Shown: piece after piece, positions 1 through 8,658 of the stretch
Position numbering within the stretch: position 1 is the first letter of the stretch
How the letters are laid out: every line of letters begins with the position of its first letter
Origin: Budvicia aquatica DSM 5075 = ATCC 35567
Lineage (GTDB): Bacteria; Pseudomonadota; Gammaproteobacteria; Enterobacterales; Enterobacteriaceae
Reading direction: 5' to 3'
DNA length: 64,000 bases
NCBI RefSeq assembly: GCF_000427805.1
Contig: NZ_ATYS01000001.1
Location: 124,152-188,151, forward strand
Program-made: the position numbers and the translations under genes
The notes under the pieces: model-generated
What the model was told of the DNA's origin: nothing
Seen by the model: the letters and a program-made list of their open reading frames with translations, nothing else
Database searches by the model: none

Positions 1-35
1 ATGGATTACAGCTTGTGCTGAGGTTCTGAATAAAA

Positions 36-67
36 CAATCCCGCCGTTAATGAACATGGCGGGATTG
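36..67 (-). terminator. Rho-independent terminator of dcuC
   Basis: A perfect 10-bp inverted repeat (CAATCCCGCC at 36-45 and GGCGGGATTG at 58-67) lies 31 bases past the stop codon of the dcuC gene. Read on the minus strand the stem is followed by TTTTATT, as expected of an intrinsic terminator. The first 30 bases of the window show no recognisable feature. Confidence 0.75.
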
Positions 68-97
68 TCTATTTAGAATGGGCTATTTCAGTGCAAA

Positions 98-1570
98 TCA
101 GGGTGTTACAGGGGCCCGCTGAGAGGACTGCTGTTGCTGAAGTTGCTCCGGCGTATATTCCGGAACCATAATATGTGACGCGATAATAACCACCAATAGG
201 CCAACTATCATCGGTACAGATGTACGTTTCACAATTTCAAACGGCGATATTTTTGCCATGCCCGATGTGGCAACAATGACCCCGGAGACAGGTGACATGG
301 AACGGCCTAAGTTAGATGCCTGTAACATTGGAATCACCAGGTAAGTCGGGTTAATGCCCATTTGATCGGCCAGCTTGGGAATAAATTCAACGAAGGCATA
401 GAACGGCGCATTACCAGAACCGGTAGCAATCGCTGCCAGCATGGTTATTACAACCAGAACCAACATCATCACAATGGTTCCACCGCCGGAGGTTTCGGCT
501 AAATGGATCAATCCGGTAATAAAACCGACGGTGTTCAGACCTTGAGCAAAAATGCCCGCTGCGACTAGCAGCATAACAACGGTGAAGAAAGCCTCTCCCA
601 TCGCTTTGTAGGCTGAATCTAAACCGTCAAAAACCTGTTTGGCCTTAAAGGAGCGGAGGAATTCAATCACCGCTGTCACCACCATACAGATAATGATGAT
701 AGTGATGATGTTTAGACTCGGGATAACTTTCTGAACGCCTTCTGCATCAGTTAACGGCAGGGGGATTTTGCCGGAAAAAATAAGTACGCCGATAATAGGC
801 AGAAACGGCAGAATGGCATAGAACACCGGAACGCGCGTGACAATATGAGAAACGTCCAGCTTTTCACTGACGACTTGCTCTTTTTTATCCAAATAACGCT
901 GCCAGAAGAAATGCGCCACGGCGATAGCTAAAATGGCAATAATTGAGATAGGCAAGGTTGTGTGGAATGCAAATTCAATCAGCTTCGGGCCGCCCATATT
1001 GGAGGCTTCTGCAGCAACAATAACGTCACCGGAGGTGGGTGACAAAATAATTGCGGCAGGCGATGCGCAAATGGCGGTTGCGGCACCCCGACTAATACCC
1101 ACATTTACCATCACCGGAAACAGCGTTGCCATTAACAGTACGCCTAAGCCGGTTGCTGATGAAACCGCTAATGACATCAGACAGGCCACGAAATAGGCAG
1201 CAATCATCAGAACGTAGGGGGAGTTGATATATTTAAGCGGGTGAGAGGCCAGCTTAACCACCATATCATTAGCGCCAATATGAGACATATAAGCGGCAAA
1301 ACCGCATAAAATCATGATCATCATACCGAGATCGGCTGCGCGGTTACTGAGCAATCCTTTTATATACTCAAATACGTCAAGCAGTAAAAAACCGGTTGAG
1401 TCTTTAGGTGCGATAATAGGGCGACCAAGGCTGATACTGATCAGCAGCAGGGCAATACCGCCTATCATCAGAACGCCGGTGGCTGAATAGCCTTTCATAA
1501 TGTAATAGCCAACGGCCACCGCGACAATTGCACCGATCAATAAATTGACGGTATAAGGAACTTCCACCAT
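98..1570 (-). CDS. dcuC: Anaerobic C4-dicarboxylate transporter DcuC
   Basis: A 490-residue, strongly hydrophobic inner-membrane protein with about 12 predicted membrane segments. It resembles DcuC of enteric bacteria, which carries succinate, fumarate and malate across the inner membrane during anaerobic growth, mainly succinate efflux. Typical blocks include SSATGLGVLLMATLFPV (near residue 138), SPTSGDVIVAAEASNMGGP (near 177), the ATGSGNAPFYAFVEFIP stretch (near 380) and a C-terminal QASNLGRSMSPVSGV block. It is slightly longer than the roughly 460 residues of E. coli DcuC, with a Gln-rich tail. It starts at ATG and is transcribed alone, with its own terminator at 36-67. A related DcuC-family fatty-acid or tartrate carrier is the main alternative. 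Confidence 0.85.
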   Translation of the reverse strand: MVEVPYTVNLLIGAIVAVAVGYYIMKGYSATGVLMIGGIALLLISISLGRPIIAPKDSTGFLLLDVFEYIKGLLSNRAADLGMMIMILCGFAAYMSHIGANDMVVKLASHPLKYINSPYVLMIAAYFVACLMSLAVSSATGLGVLLMATLFPVMVNVGISRGAATAICASPAAIILSPTSGDVIVAAEASNMGGPKLIEFAFHTTLPISIIAILAIAVAHFFWQRYLDKKEQVVSEKLDVSHIVTRVPVFYAILPFLPIIGVLIFSGKIPLPLTDAEGVQKVIPSLNIITIIIICMVVTAVIEFLRSFKAKQVFDGLDSAYKAMGEAFFTVVMLLVAAGIFAQGLNTVGFITGLIHLAETSGGGTIVMMLVLVVITMLAAIATGSGNAPFYAFVEFIPKLADQMGINPTYLVIPMLQASNLGRSMSPVSGVIVATSGMAKISPFEIVKRTSVPMIVGLLVVIIASHIMVPEYTPEQLQQQQSSQRAPVTP

Positions 1571-2039
1571 ATCTGACTATCTCCACAATAGGGCTGCTCA
1601 AAAAAATTGTGAGCACAATAAACTCATCAAGAGTAAAAAAACGATGTGCACTATACATTTTTAGTAAAAATGTTTCATTTAATGATTTTTGTTAGCTAAT
1701 TAGTCTGTGTTTTTCTGTCACATTAGAGATGCGAGTCTACTTTGACGATTAAGCAAAAAATAAAGGTGAATCTTTTTGTACTTAATCCAGCGTTATTCAC
1801 TTTTTGCATCGCCAAGACTCAGTAGGCGATCTTTACCAATAGCGATTAAGGTGTGATAAAGGTAGTTATAATCTGAGCCGGATTCATTTTTAGCTATTGC
1901 TATGGCAAAACAGCAGCTGGGGTATGATGGTGATTGAATACAATATTGTTCAGTAGTCTGGTTACGGCGCTATTTCATCGCATATGTTATGGCATCATGT
2001 GTTAAAAATAGTTGATACATCTATACCAAGGAATACTTT
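1571..2039. other. Divergent intergenic region, 469 bp
   Basis: AT-rich spacer between the divergent dcuC gene and the cluster of small genes starting at 2040. It must hold promoters for both directions. I see no convincing ORF, RNA gene or long repeat. AAGGAA just before the ATG at 2040 is a good ribosome-binding site. Confidence 0.5.
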
Positions 2040-2498
2040 ATGAAACAGTTAATTAAAGATGTTACCACCAGTGATGAATGGCCAATGCTTGAGGGCGAGT
2101 GTTTCTTCTCACTGTTTGACCGTTATATTGAGTTTTATACTGATGATTACGCAGACCTTGCTTACGCCACTCGCTGTATTGAATATCTGAATAATCTGGA
2201 TGACGCAGTTATTGATGAGCTTTGTCGGGCCAGTATCCGTTACCACAATGCATCCGAACCCGTTGAATTTAGCAACCCTAGAGATGTACTGACGCTGATA
2301 ACGCCGTGTTCGTTGATGGTGCCAAACCCGGAAAATGGTGATGAACCGGTAATTCATTTAGAACTGAATTGCAGTTGGGAAGTTGAACACGGTATGGAAT
2401 GGCTTATCCGTGGCGATGAGGTGCTGTATGTCGGTCATTTTACCAGCGTTGACTGTTGGGGTAATTATCAGGTTAAAGATCGATGGAATTATGCTTAA
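2040..2498 (+). CDS. DUF6985-like hypothetical protein (immunity-type)
   Basis: A soluble acidic 152-residue protein without signal peptide. The C-terminal part (about residues 100-150: a conserved LELNCSWEVEHGMEW block, then IRGDEVLYVGHF and a tryptophan-rich end) resembles DUF6985 proteins as I remember them, a family often found as orphan or toxin-linked immunity-type genes. It is the first of four same-strand genes with short spacers (18, 86 and 6 bases), probably one operon. No catalytic motif is visible. The family call is from pattern memory only, and function is unknown. Confidence 0.6.
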   Translation: MKQLIKDVTTSDEWPMLEGECFFSLFDRYIEFYTDDYADLAYATRCIEYLNNLDDAVIDELCRASIRYHNASEPVEFSNPRDVLTLITPCSLMVPNPENGDEPVIHLELNCSWEVEHGMEWLIRGDEVLYVGHFTSVDCWGNYQVKDRWNYA

Positions 2499-2516
2499 TG
2501 ATTAAAAGGATAAGAG

Positions 2517-2867
2517 ATGAAAGCGGGTTACACCAATGATATTGCCAGCTTGGTTACGCACAACTTGGATCAGATAGATCCTGATTTAACCGTTGAAGTT
2601 AATCTGGCCGATCTGGTTTACGTTTATCAGACGCTGAATGAATATATGCGTTTTTTCCACCAACCGGAGCATTATCCGCATATTCAGAGCGTTGAACGTT
2701 TTTTGGGCAGCATTAAGCAACCCGCTGGATTTAGCGTGCTGAGTACCGCTTTGTATCAAAAAATGGCACCGATGATGCCGGAAAAAATTAACCACATGTT
2801 TGATGATTCGGTATTTGATAGCGAAGAATACCCTTGGTATTACTTGCCTGAAGAGCATCAAAAATAG
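2517..2867 (+). CDS. Hypothetical protein, 116 aa
   Basis: A small acidic soluble protein with no signal peptide or membrane segment that I could not assign to a family. It begins 18 bases after the previous stop, behind AAAGGATAAGAG, a good ribosome-binding site. Aromatic and acidic residues are enriched at the C-terminus (EEYPWYYLPEEH). Position and size fit the surrounding small immunity-type genes, but that is inference from context. Confidence 0.6.
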   Translation: MKAGYTNDIASLVTHNLDQIDPDLTVEVNLADLVYVYQTLNEYMRFFHQPEHYPHIQSVERFLGSIKQPAGFSVLSTALYQKMAPMMPEKINHMFDDSVFDSEEYPWYYLPEEHQK

Positions 2868-2953
2868 TCGTGAGTTAGCGCAATTTATTGAGAGAGATAA
2901 GCCATATTTGAGCGCGGCCGGTTAATCAGTTTCACGGGAAGATAAGGTTTAGT

Positions 2954-3391
2954 ATGTATATTTTATATCGCAAAGTTTCTGATTATGATGGCCCCAGCCT
3001 GTTTTTAGGGCTATTTGACGCTCAAGACCAGGCTGAGCGACAGCGGTTACAATATCGTTTAGTGTTAGAAAAGCAGGATCCGTGGCAGAGCCAAAGTTAT
3101 CGTGAGGTTGACCTTGGTAATGACTTAATCATTATGCCGATTGAAGGTGAGTGCGCCGATCGGCAAAAGGTCTATTTGATCTCTTGTTATTCTGAAGGTT
3201 TCGGCCAGATTATCCGAGAGTTTCAGCGGGTTTGTGGTGATAGGGCTCAGGCTGAAGCAATAGCCAAAAAGCTTGAGGATGACGATGAGTCATCGTTTCC
3301 TAACTGGGCGTTGATTGATGAAGTGATGGTTAATCAGTTTGTGGTGCCGGATTATAATAAGTGGCGGGATGGTAGTTATGACGGCGAGTAA
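2954..3391 (+). CDS. Hypothetical protein, 145 aa
   Basis: A soluble acidic protein of unknown function. The N-terminus (MYILYRKVSDYDGP, LFLGLFDAQDQAE) resembles small proteins in which a beta-strand reporting a measured or displayed value is followed by an alpha-helical AEAIAKKLEDDDE segment. No catalytic residues stand out. It is third in the four-gene cluster and its stop is six bases before the next start, so translation is probably coupled. An immunity-like or regulatory role is a guess. Confidence 0.6.
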   Translation: MYILYRKVSDYDGPSLFLGLFDAQDQAERQRLQYRLVLEKQDPWQSQSYREVDLGNDLIIMPIEGECADRQKVYLISCYSEGFGQIIREFQRVCGDRAQAEAIAKKLEDDDESSFPNWALIDEVMVNQFVVPDYNKWRDGSYDGE

Positions 3392-3397
3392 ATTGAG

Positions 3398-4096
3398 ATG
3401 CTGACATTTCCATTTTCACGTGAAAAACATTGCCGAGACGTACTGACGAATTATCTTGGTTTTATTTATCAGGGGTATGACAGCGTCGTCCAGTGGCTGG
3501 AATATGCCGAAAAGCTTCCGCTGGATAATCATATTTGGCCCAGAGAGATGGATATTCCTTCAGTTGGGCAAGTTCGAATGGTTTTGGTCGAAAAACCATT
3601 TAATCAACAGCTTAATGGCGAATTCTGGACTTTGTTTCAGCCGGGATATTCCTGTCTTAACGGTTGGGAAGATTATCCACAGGAAATAATTTCATCTGCT
3701 TTTATTCACTGTCAGTTTGTTTCATCCATCAGCGTGGCAGAACGCTGTGCGTGGATAGAAGTCAAAGTGATGGATGTTATTCCCTTAGCTAAGGTTGAAC
3801 AAGCTATAGCGCCGGAGCATGAGGTAGGGTGTTTTTTAGATAAACTGTATTGTTTTGATGATAGTCATATTATTCAATATCAAGATTGGCTCTACTATTA
3901 TGGCAACGATCAAAGCAATTTGGGCAATTGGCTGTTGATTCAACTAATTAGTCATCAGGCTCATTTGATCGCTTTCGGTGAATGGGATTTTGATCGGAGG
4001 ACTGCTTATATCGGCAACCTGATTTTATCTCCGTTAACCTGTGACACATTACTCAGCCGGTGTAATCGCACGGACCTTATAGGACTAACAACCTAG
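3398..4096 (+). CDS. Hypothetical protein, 232 aa
   Basis: A soluble protein rich in Trp, Tyr and Cys, with no signal peptide or membrane segment and no family I recognise. It starts six bases after the preceding gene and closes the cluster. Its stop codon overlaps the stop of the convergent WYL regulator by four bases (4093-4096), so no terminator fits between them. The order small acidic proteins followed by a larger aromatic protein recalls leftovers of a contact-dependent toxin locus, but no toxin is present here. Confidence 0.55.
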   Translation: MLTFPFSREKHCRDVLTNYLGFIYQGYDSVVQWLEYAEKLPLDNHIWPREMDIPSVGQVRMVLVEKPFNQQLNGEFWTLFQPGYSCLNGWEDYPQEIISSAFIHCQFVSSISVAERCAWIEVKVMDVIPLAKVEQAIAPEHEVGCFLDKLYCFDDSHIIQYQDWLYYYGNDQSNLGNWLLIQLISHQAHLIAFGEWDFDRRTAYIGNLILSPLTCDTLLSRCNRTDLIGLTT

Positions 4097-5022
4097 CCAT
4101 AAACCTTCATCATTCGCTCAATCCTTTGTATAAGGCCTTGTCTGATATGTTCTGGCTCTAAACATTCACAGCGTTCGCCAAAGCTCATTAACATCTGATA
4201 GCCCGGTTCATCGTCAACAAACTCTAATTCAACCAGCAGCCTATGTTCGTCATAAGAGGTGATATTCTCCTCACTGCAACGTTCGGCAATTTGTTCTCTG
4301 AGAGAATTATCAATTAACAGCTTTATGGTGATTATTCTCGATGCTATCCAACAAGAATCATCCATCAGTTTTGAGTTAAACGGGCGCGGGGTAAAGGTGT
4401 TATTCAGCACTTCAAGTGCAGAGATTCGATATAGCTTAAAAATACGAAAATCCTGCCGCTTGGTGCAGTAACCCTGTATATACCAGTGACCTTCTTTTAA
4501 CACTAACTGGTAGGGTTCTATAGTGCGAACGGTTCTTTTTCCGTTACTGTCTGAGTAATTAAAAGACAGGCAGTTGCTGGCGTTGAGCGCTGATTTTATC
4601 TTCTCAAGATTAGGGGATAGGTTCTTATTACCGGCCCAACTGGTCAGGTCGATAAATATCTGGTTGGATTTAAGATCGATATCCTTACGCTGTTTATCGG
4701 GAATAAGGCCTTTAACTTTGGCTAAGGTGCCGACAATTTCATTCGGTAACAGGGTGGAAGACAAGCTACCGAGGCCAATAAGCAGCGTGGCTATATCGTC
4801 GGGATTAAACAGCTTTTTATCCACTTTATATTGGCTCATGATACTGATGCCGCCGTGTATACCGGGGTACGCAGTTATCGGAATTCCAGCCCGGCTAAGG
4901 GTTTCTACATCGCGATAAATAGTGCGAGGGGTCACTTCAAACATTTCAGCCAGCCTGGTTGCGCTGACTTTATCATGCTCAAGTAAAACCATAATCAGCG
5001 ATATCAATCGATCAATTTTCAC
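4093..5022 (-). CDS. YafY-type HTH/WYL transcriptional regulator
   Basis: A 309-residue regulator. Residues 1-60 form a DeoR/HTH_11-type winged helix (ATRLAEMFEVTPRTIYRDVETLSRAG). The middle and C-terminal parts carry a WYL ligand-sensing domain (about 140-220, with QLVLKEGHWYIQGYCTKRQDFRIFKLYRI) and a C-terminal extension typical of YafY/YobV regulators. It is divergent from a PPOX-fold gene at 5126, and the 103-bp gap holds the inverted repeat TGACA-N6-TGTCA at 5061-5076. The regulator probably controls itself and that neighbour. The ligand is unknown. Confidence 0.85.
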   Translation of the reverse strand: MKIDRLISLIMVLLEHDKVSATRLAEMFEVTPRTIYRDVETLSRAGIPITAYPGIHGGISIMSQYKVDKKLFNPDDIATLLIGLGSLSSTLLPNEIVGTLAKVKGLIPDKQRKDIDLKSNQIFIDLTSWAGNKNLSPNLEKIKSALNASNCLSFNYSDSNGKRTVRTIEPYQLVLKEGHWYIQGYCTKRQDFRIFKLYRISALEVLNNTFTPRPFNSKLMDDSCWIASRIITIKLLIDNSLREQIAERCSEENITSYDEHRLLVELEFVDDEPGYQMLMSFGERCECLEPEHIRQGLIQRIERMMKVYG

Positions 5023-5060
5023 TCGCCGTTAACCCTTATTTTTAAGTTGAAACTAAACCC

Positions 5061-5076
5061 TGACATACAGCTGTCA
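5061..5076. promoter_or_regulatory. Operator candidate TGACA-N6-TGTCA
   Basis: A perfect 5-bp inverted repeat with 6-bp centre (TGACATACAGCTGTCA) lies in the divergent gap between the WYL regulator and the PPOX-fold gene. Position and symmetry fit the binding site of the regulator itself. This is inferred from placement only. Confidence 0.5.
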
Positions 5077-5125
5077 AGGTTAGCATGTAATACTCGGTTC
5101 AAGTCAACCAAACAGGAGAGTGATG

Positions 5126-5548
5126 ATGGAATTTTTAGCCGATTTTAACCGTATTATGGAAAAGCAAAGCGAGATAGCGCTGGCCAGCTGTGTAGATAAC
5201 CAACCTAACGTTCGGATTGTTAATTTTGTTTATCACCCTGACAACAAAGGCGTCGTGTACTTTGCCACCTTTAGGGGCAATCCTAAAACCAAAGAGTTTG
5301 CGCTTAATCCTCAAGCGGCATTGAGCACCGTTCCGCTGGGAACTAATGAACACGTGCGGATTCAGCAATCAACGGTCAGGATTAGTGAGTTAACCGTTTA
5401 TGATCTGAAAGACGCTTTTGTGGCTAAAGTTCCTGATTACGCCTCGATTATTGAACAGGCGGGTAATGAACTGGATCTGTATGAGATTCACTTTAAGCAG
5501 GCTACGGTGACCATTGATTATACGCGTTCAGGCAGCGTGAGTTTTTAA
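5126..5548 (+). CDS. Pyridoxamine 5'-phosphate oxidase family protein
   Basis: A 140-residue split-barrel flavin-binding-type protein. The pattern matches small PPOX-family proteins: a substrate strand (SEIALASC... NVRIVNFVYHP), GVVYFATFRGNPKTKEF around residues 45-60 and a C-terminal strand region. Members bind FMN, F420 or haem, so the reaction is open. Three in-frame starts occur in a row (GTG 5120, ATG 5123, ATG 5126). AGGAG at 5114-5118 gives best spacing (7 bases) to ATG 5126. It is divergent from a WYL regulator, a common pairing for such genes. Confidence 0.8.
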   Translation: MEFLADFNRIMEKQSEIALASCVDNQPNVRIVNFVYHPDNKGVVYFATFRGNPKTKEFALNPQAALSTVPLGTNEHVRIQQSTVRISELTVYDLKDAFVAKVPDYASIIEQAGNELDLYEIHFKQATVTIDYTRSGSVSF

Positions 5549-5594
5549 CTTACCGGACGTGTGGCTGAAACGTTAGTAACAGTTTGATAATCTG

Positions 5595-5679
5595 CGCGTT
5601 AACCAAAGGGACTTTATCTATAGAATTCCGAGATATTAGCTGATTTGTTCAAACATCGCGGCTGATTCCGGTTAACGCG
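5595..5679 (+). promoter_or_regulatory. Long-loop stem in the nhaC-type leader
   Basis: A perfect 10-bp inverted repeat, CGCGTTAACC at 5595-5604 and GGTTAACGCG at 5670-5679, closes a 65-base loop and is followed by TTATTCTTTT. It lies between the end of the PPOX gene (5548) and the antiporter start (5780). It could terminate the upstream gene or act as a structured leader of the antiporter operon. I do not recognise a known riboswitch class. Confidence 0.4.
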
Positions 5680-5779
5680 TTATTCTTTTATTTGGCATCA
5701 GATTGCGGTTTGAATGTGACGGTAGTTCAGTTAAGGTAAGCCAACGTTTTTTTTCGTATTGGTTACATGGAGCTTACCT

Positions 5780-7225
5780 TTGTCTTCTTCTCGAATTCGA
5801 TTCTACGGTGGCGCAGGAATGGTGTTAATTCCGGCCATCGTTTTTCTTATTGTCGCGGTTTATCTGTTTATTTTTCAGAAAGCTTTCGATATGACCGGAT
5901 TAGCCATGGGTGGCTTTTTAGGCGTAGTAGCGGGATCGTTCTTAGCTAAAAACTCGGTAGATTACTGGAACGGTGCCATTTCAGGCATTGCTACGCCGCT
6001 AACCGGCGTTCTGGTGTGTATTTTAGTATTAGCTGGTATTTTCTCTACCATGATGAAAACCGGCGGCGTTGCTGATGGTTTTGTCTGGCTGGGCGCAGAA
6101 ACCGGTATTACCGGTGCACTGTTCTGTACTTTTACCTTTATTGCTACCGCGATTATTGCCACCGCCACCGGTACGTCGATCGGTACCATTTTTGCTGCCG
6201 TTCCGGTATTTTTTGCCGCCGGCGTTCAGCTTGGCGGCGATCCGGCCATGCTGGCCGGCGCTATTTTAAGCGGGGCAATTTTTGGTGACAACCTAGCGCC
6301 GGTTTCGGATGTAACGGTCATCTCCGCCAGTACCCAAACCTATATTCAAGATGGGGAAACGGCAGAGGTGGGCGGCGTAGTCGTTTCCCGTTCACCTTAT
6401 GCGTTACTGGCCGCGGCGCTGACTATTCCTTTCTATATGCTGTTTGGTGGCGGTGGCGATATTAATATGGCACTGGCCGACAGTGCTTCGCCGACCGGTC
6501 TGGTGATGTTACTGCCAGTGATCATTCTGGTAGGTATCGCTATTTATACCAAGAATATATTTCTGGCGCTGATTGGTGGAATTATTTCCGGCATTTTGAT
6601 CGGGCTGGCAAGCGGGCGTTTAGTTTTAGATCAAGTGCTATCTGTGCAGGACGGTCATTTACAGGGCATTCTTTATGGCGGTATCAATGATATGGCCGGA
6701 ACCATCATGCTGTGTCTGTCTCTGTTTGCCGTCATTGGCATTCTGGATAAGAGCGGCGCGATGGAAGCCATGACCACCAAGCTGTTACAAGGTGATAAGC
6801 CGTTAACTCCGCGCAAAGCTGAGGCCCTATTAGCCGCAGGTGCTTTTGTGTGTTCCACCGTGTTTGCCGGCGTAACCAGCGCTGCGCTTATCCTGTTCGG
6901 GCCGATTGGCGATAAAGTGGGTAAAAGCGCTCAGCTTCATCCGTTCCGTCGTTCGCATATTATGAGTGCAATGGCCAACAGTATCCCGGTGATTCTTCCT
7001 TTCAGCGCCTTTGTGTTTGTGGTGATGATTGCGGTAAAAAATCAAGCGTCCGGTGATGTAATTACGCCATTTACCCTATTTTTCAGTGCCGTCTATCCTT
7101 GGGCGCTGTTTGTGGTGTTCAGCGGCAGTATTATTACCGGATGGGGACGCCGTTTTGAAGGTCGCAGCCGCGTTCCTGAGAAAACCCTGCAAAATATTGA
7201 GATACCAGAACAGGATAATGCCTGA
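5780..7225 (+). CDS. Na+/H+ antiporter NhaC family protein
   Basis: A polytopic inner-membrane protein of about 481 residues with roughly 12 membrane segments. The blocks TATGTSIGTIFAAVPVFFAAG, AGAILSGAIFGDNLAPVSDVTV and FAGVTSAALILFGPIGDKVG are characteristic of the NhaC/ion transporter superfamily, in which cation or amine/organic-acid substrates exchange for protons. I place the start at TTG 5780 because GGAG at 5769-5772 has 7-base spacing. An upstream TTG (5759) and internal ATG (5819) are alternatives. The stop overlaps the next ATG (ATGA), so it is first in an operon with the TIGR04076 gene. The substrate is uncertain. Confidence 0.8.
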   Translation: MSSSRIRFYGGAGMVLIPAIVFLIVAVYLFIFQKAFDMTGLAMGGFLGVVAGSFLAKNSVDYWNGAISGIATPLTGVLVCILVLAGIFSTMMKTGGVADGFVWLGAETGITGALFCTFTFIATAIIATATGTSIGTIFAAVPVFFAAGVQLGGDPAMLAGAILSGAIFGDNLAPVSDVTVISASTQTYIQDGETAEVGGVVVSRSPYALLAAALTIPFYMLFGGGGDINMALADSASPTGLVMLLPVIILVGIAIYTKNIFLALIGGIISGILIGLASGRLVLDQVLSVQDGHLQGILYGGINDMAGTIMLCLSLFAVIGILDKSGAMEAMTTKLLQGDKPLTPRKAEALLAAGAFVCSTVFAGVTSAALILFGPIGDKVGKSAQLHPFRRSHIMSAMANSIPVILPFSAFVFVVMIAVKNQASGDVITPFTLFFSAVYPWALFVVFSGSIITGWGRRFEGRSRVPEKTLQNIEIPEQDNA

Positions 7226-7566
7226 TGAATGATAGCTTTGAACTGTACGATTTACGCGTTGAAGTGGTGCCCGGTGATAAACCCTATGTGTGTTCTCATC
7301 ATACCGGGCAGGGCTTTGACGTTGAGGGCGAGAATTTGATTTTTCCTGAAGGCGGGCGCTTCTCGCTTTATTCTTTGTCGGCATTATTACCCTTGTTACC
7401 GGCTAAACAGCGTATGACTCACGCTAATGACTGGATGACCACCGACGGATTAATCGCCTGTCCGGATCCTTACTGCGGTGCGCTGTTTAAAATCACCCGG
7501 ACCGGAATCCGCACCTTTAAACACAGCGATTGTACTGTAGTACCGCTTAATCCGGCGGCAAAATAA
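7225..7566 (+). CDS. TIGR04076 family protein
   Basis: A 113-residue soluble protein with the features of TIGR04076 proteins: YDLRVEVV at the start, a GQGFDVEGENL core, and a central CPDPYCGALFKI block with two cysteines. The family is small, beta-rich and uncharacterised, and often sits beside aldo/keto or radical-SAM enzymes. Its ATG overlaps the TGA of the antiporter gene (ATGA), implying translational coupling, and an aldo/keto reductase follows 45 bases later. The biochemical role is unknown. Confidence 0.75.
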   Translation: MNDSFELYDLRVEVVPGDKPYVCSHHTGQGFDVEGENLIFPEGGRFSLYSLSALLPLLPAKQRMTHANDWMTTDGLIACPDPYCGALFKITRTGIRTFKHSDCTVVPLNPAAK

Positions 7567-7611
7567 ACACAGATAAAATAGAGAATAAAAGAACCAACAG
7601 GAATCAAGACA

Positions 7612-8658
7612 ATGACTGATAAACAAATTGCACTGACACCCGATTATAGCGCCTGCCGGATTATTAACGGCGGATGGCAGCTTTCTGAAGGACATAAACT
7701 ACAGGGTACGCTGGATTTTGACCCGGTGCTTAAGGCATTCCATCAGCTGGCCGATCGTGGATTTAATACCTTTGACTGCGCAGATATTTACACCGGGGTT
7801 GAAGACCTGATTGGTAAATTTATTGCTGAGCGCCGTAAAAATAGCGGTAAAGATGACGTTAAGGTTCATACCAAGTTTGTCCCTGACTTATCGATGTTAG
7901 ACCAGGTGGATTATGACTACGTTGAGCGCATCATTATCCGCAGTTTAAAGCGCTTGAATAAGGAGCGTTTGGATCTGGTTCAGTTTCACTGGTGGGATTA
8001 CGCCATTCCCGGCTGTATCGATATTGCCGGTCATTTGGTTCGCCTACAGGAGAAAGGGCTGATCGATAACTTAGGCACCACTAACTTCGATACTGAACAC
8101 CTACAGCAGTTAGTTGATGCAGGATACCCGTTAGTCAGCAACCAGACCCAGTATTCAGTGCTGGATCGTCGCCCTGAGCGGGCAATGGTCGACTTCTGCC
8201 TGCGTAATAATGTGAAACTTTTATGCTACGGCTCTTTGGCCGGTGGCTTCCTGTCAGAGTCATGGCTGGGCAAAGCGGCACCGGAAAAGCTGGATAACCG
8301 CTCACTGGTTAAATATCGGTTGGTCATTGATGATTCCGTTGGTTGGGATGGCTACCAGCAGCTACTGATGTTGATGAAGCAGATTGGTGAGCAGCGCGGT
8401 TGCTCGCTGTCTAACGTCGCAGTTCATTATGTATTGAACAAACAGGCGGTGGCTTCGGCGATTGTTGGTACCCGCAGTGAGCGTCATATTCAGTCTAATG
8501 AGAAGGTGTTCTCTACCCAGTTATTGGCTGAAGATATTCAGCGGATTGATGATTTCCTTAATCAGCACGCTATTCCTGCGGGCGAACCGTTCGGGCTGGA
8601 GCGAGAAGAGGGCAATAAGCATCGTAATATTATGAAAATGAACCTGAACGATGAGTAG
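7612..8658 (+). CDS. Aldo/keto reductase
   Basis: A 348-residue AKR-superfamily oxidoreductase with a TIM-barrel fold using NADPH. The catalytic tetrad is visible: Asp55 and Tyr60 (FDCADIY), Lys88 (HTKF) and a His in LVQFHWWDY near residue 123. The C-terminal NADPH-binding region contains ASAIVGTRSERH. The substrate cannot be read from sequence. It is third in the antiporter/TIGR04076 operon, and its last eight bases overlap the start of the next gene. The set suggests uptake plus reduction of one compound, which is inference. Confidence 0.85.
   Translation: MTDKQIALTPDYSACRIINGGWQLSEGHKLQGTLDFDPVLKAFHQLADRGFNTFDCADIYTGVEDLIGKFIAERRKNSGKDDVKVHTKFVPDLSMLDQVDYDYVERIIIRSLKRLNKERLDLVQFHWWDYAIPGCIDIAGHLVRLQEKGLIDNLGTTNFDTEHLQQLVDAGYPLVSNQTQYSVLDRRPERAMVDFCLRNNVKLLCYGSLAGGFLSESWLGKAAPEKLDNRSLVKYRLVIDDSVGWDGYQQLLMLMKQIGEQRGCSLSNVAVHYVLNKQAVASAIVGTRSERHIQSNEKVFSTQLLAEDIQRIDDFLNQHAIPAGEPFGLEREEGNKHRNIMKMNLNDE

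Noticed and set aside
933-1196. Plus-strand frame of 87 codons inside dcuC.
   Set aside because: Antisense to a conserved membrane protein gene, with no ribosome-binding site and no recognisable product.
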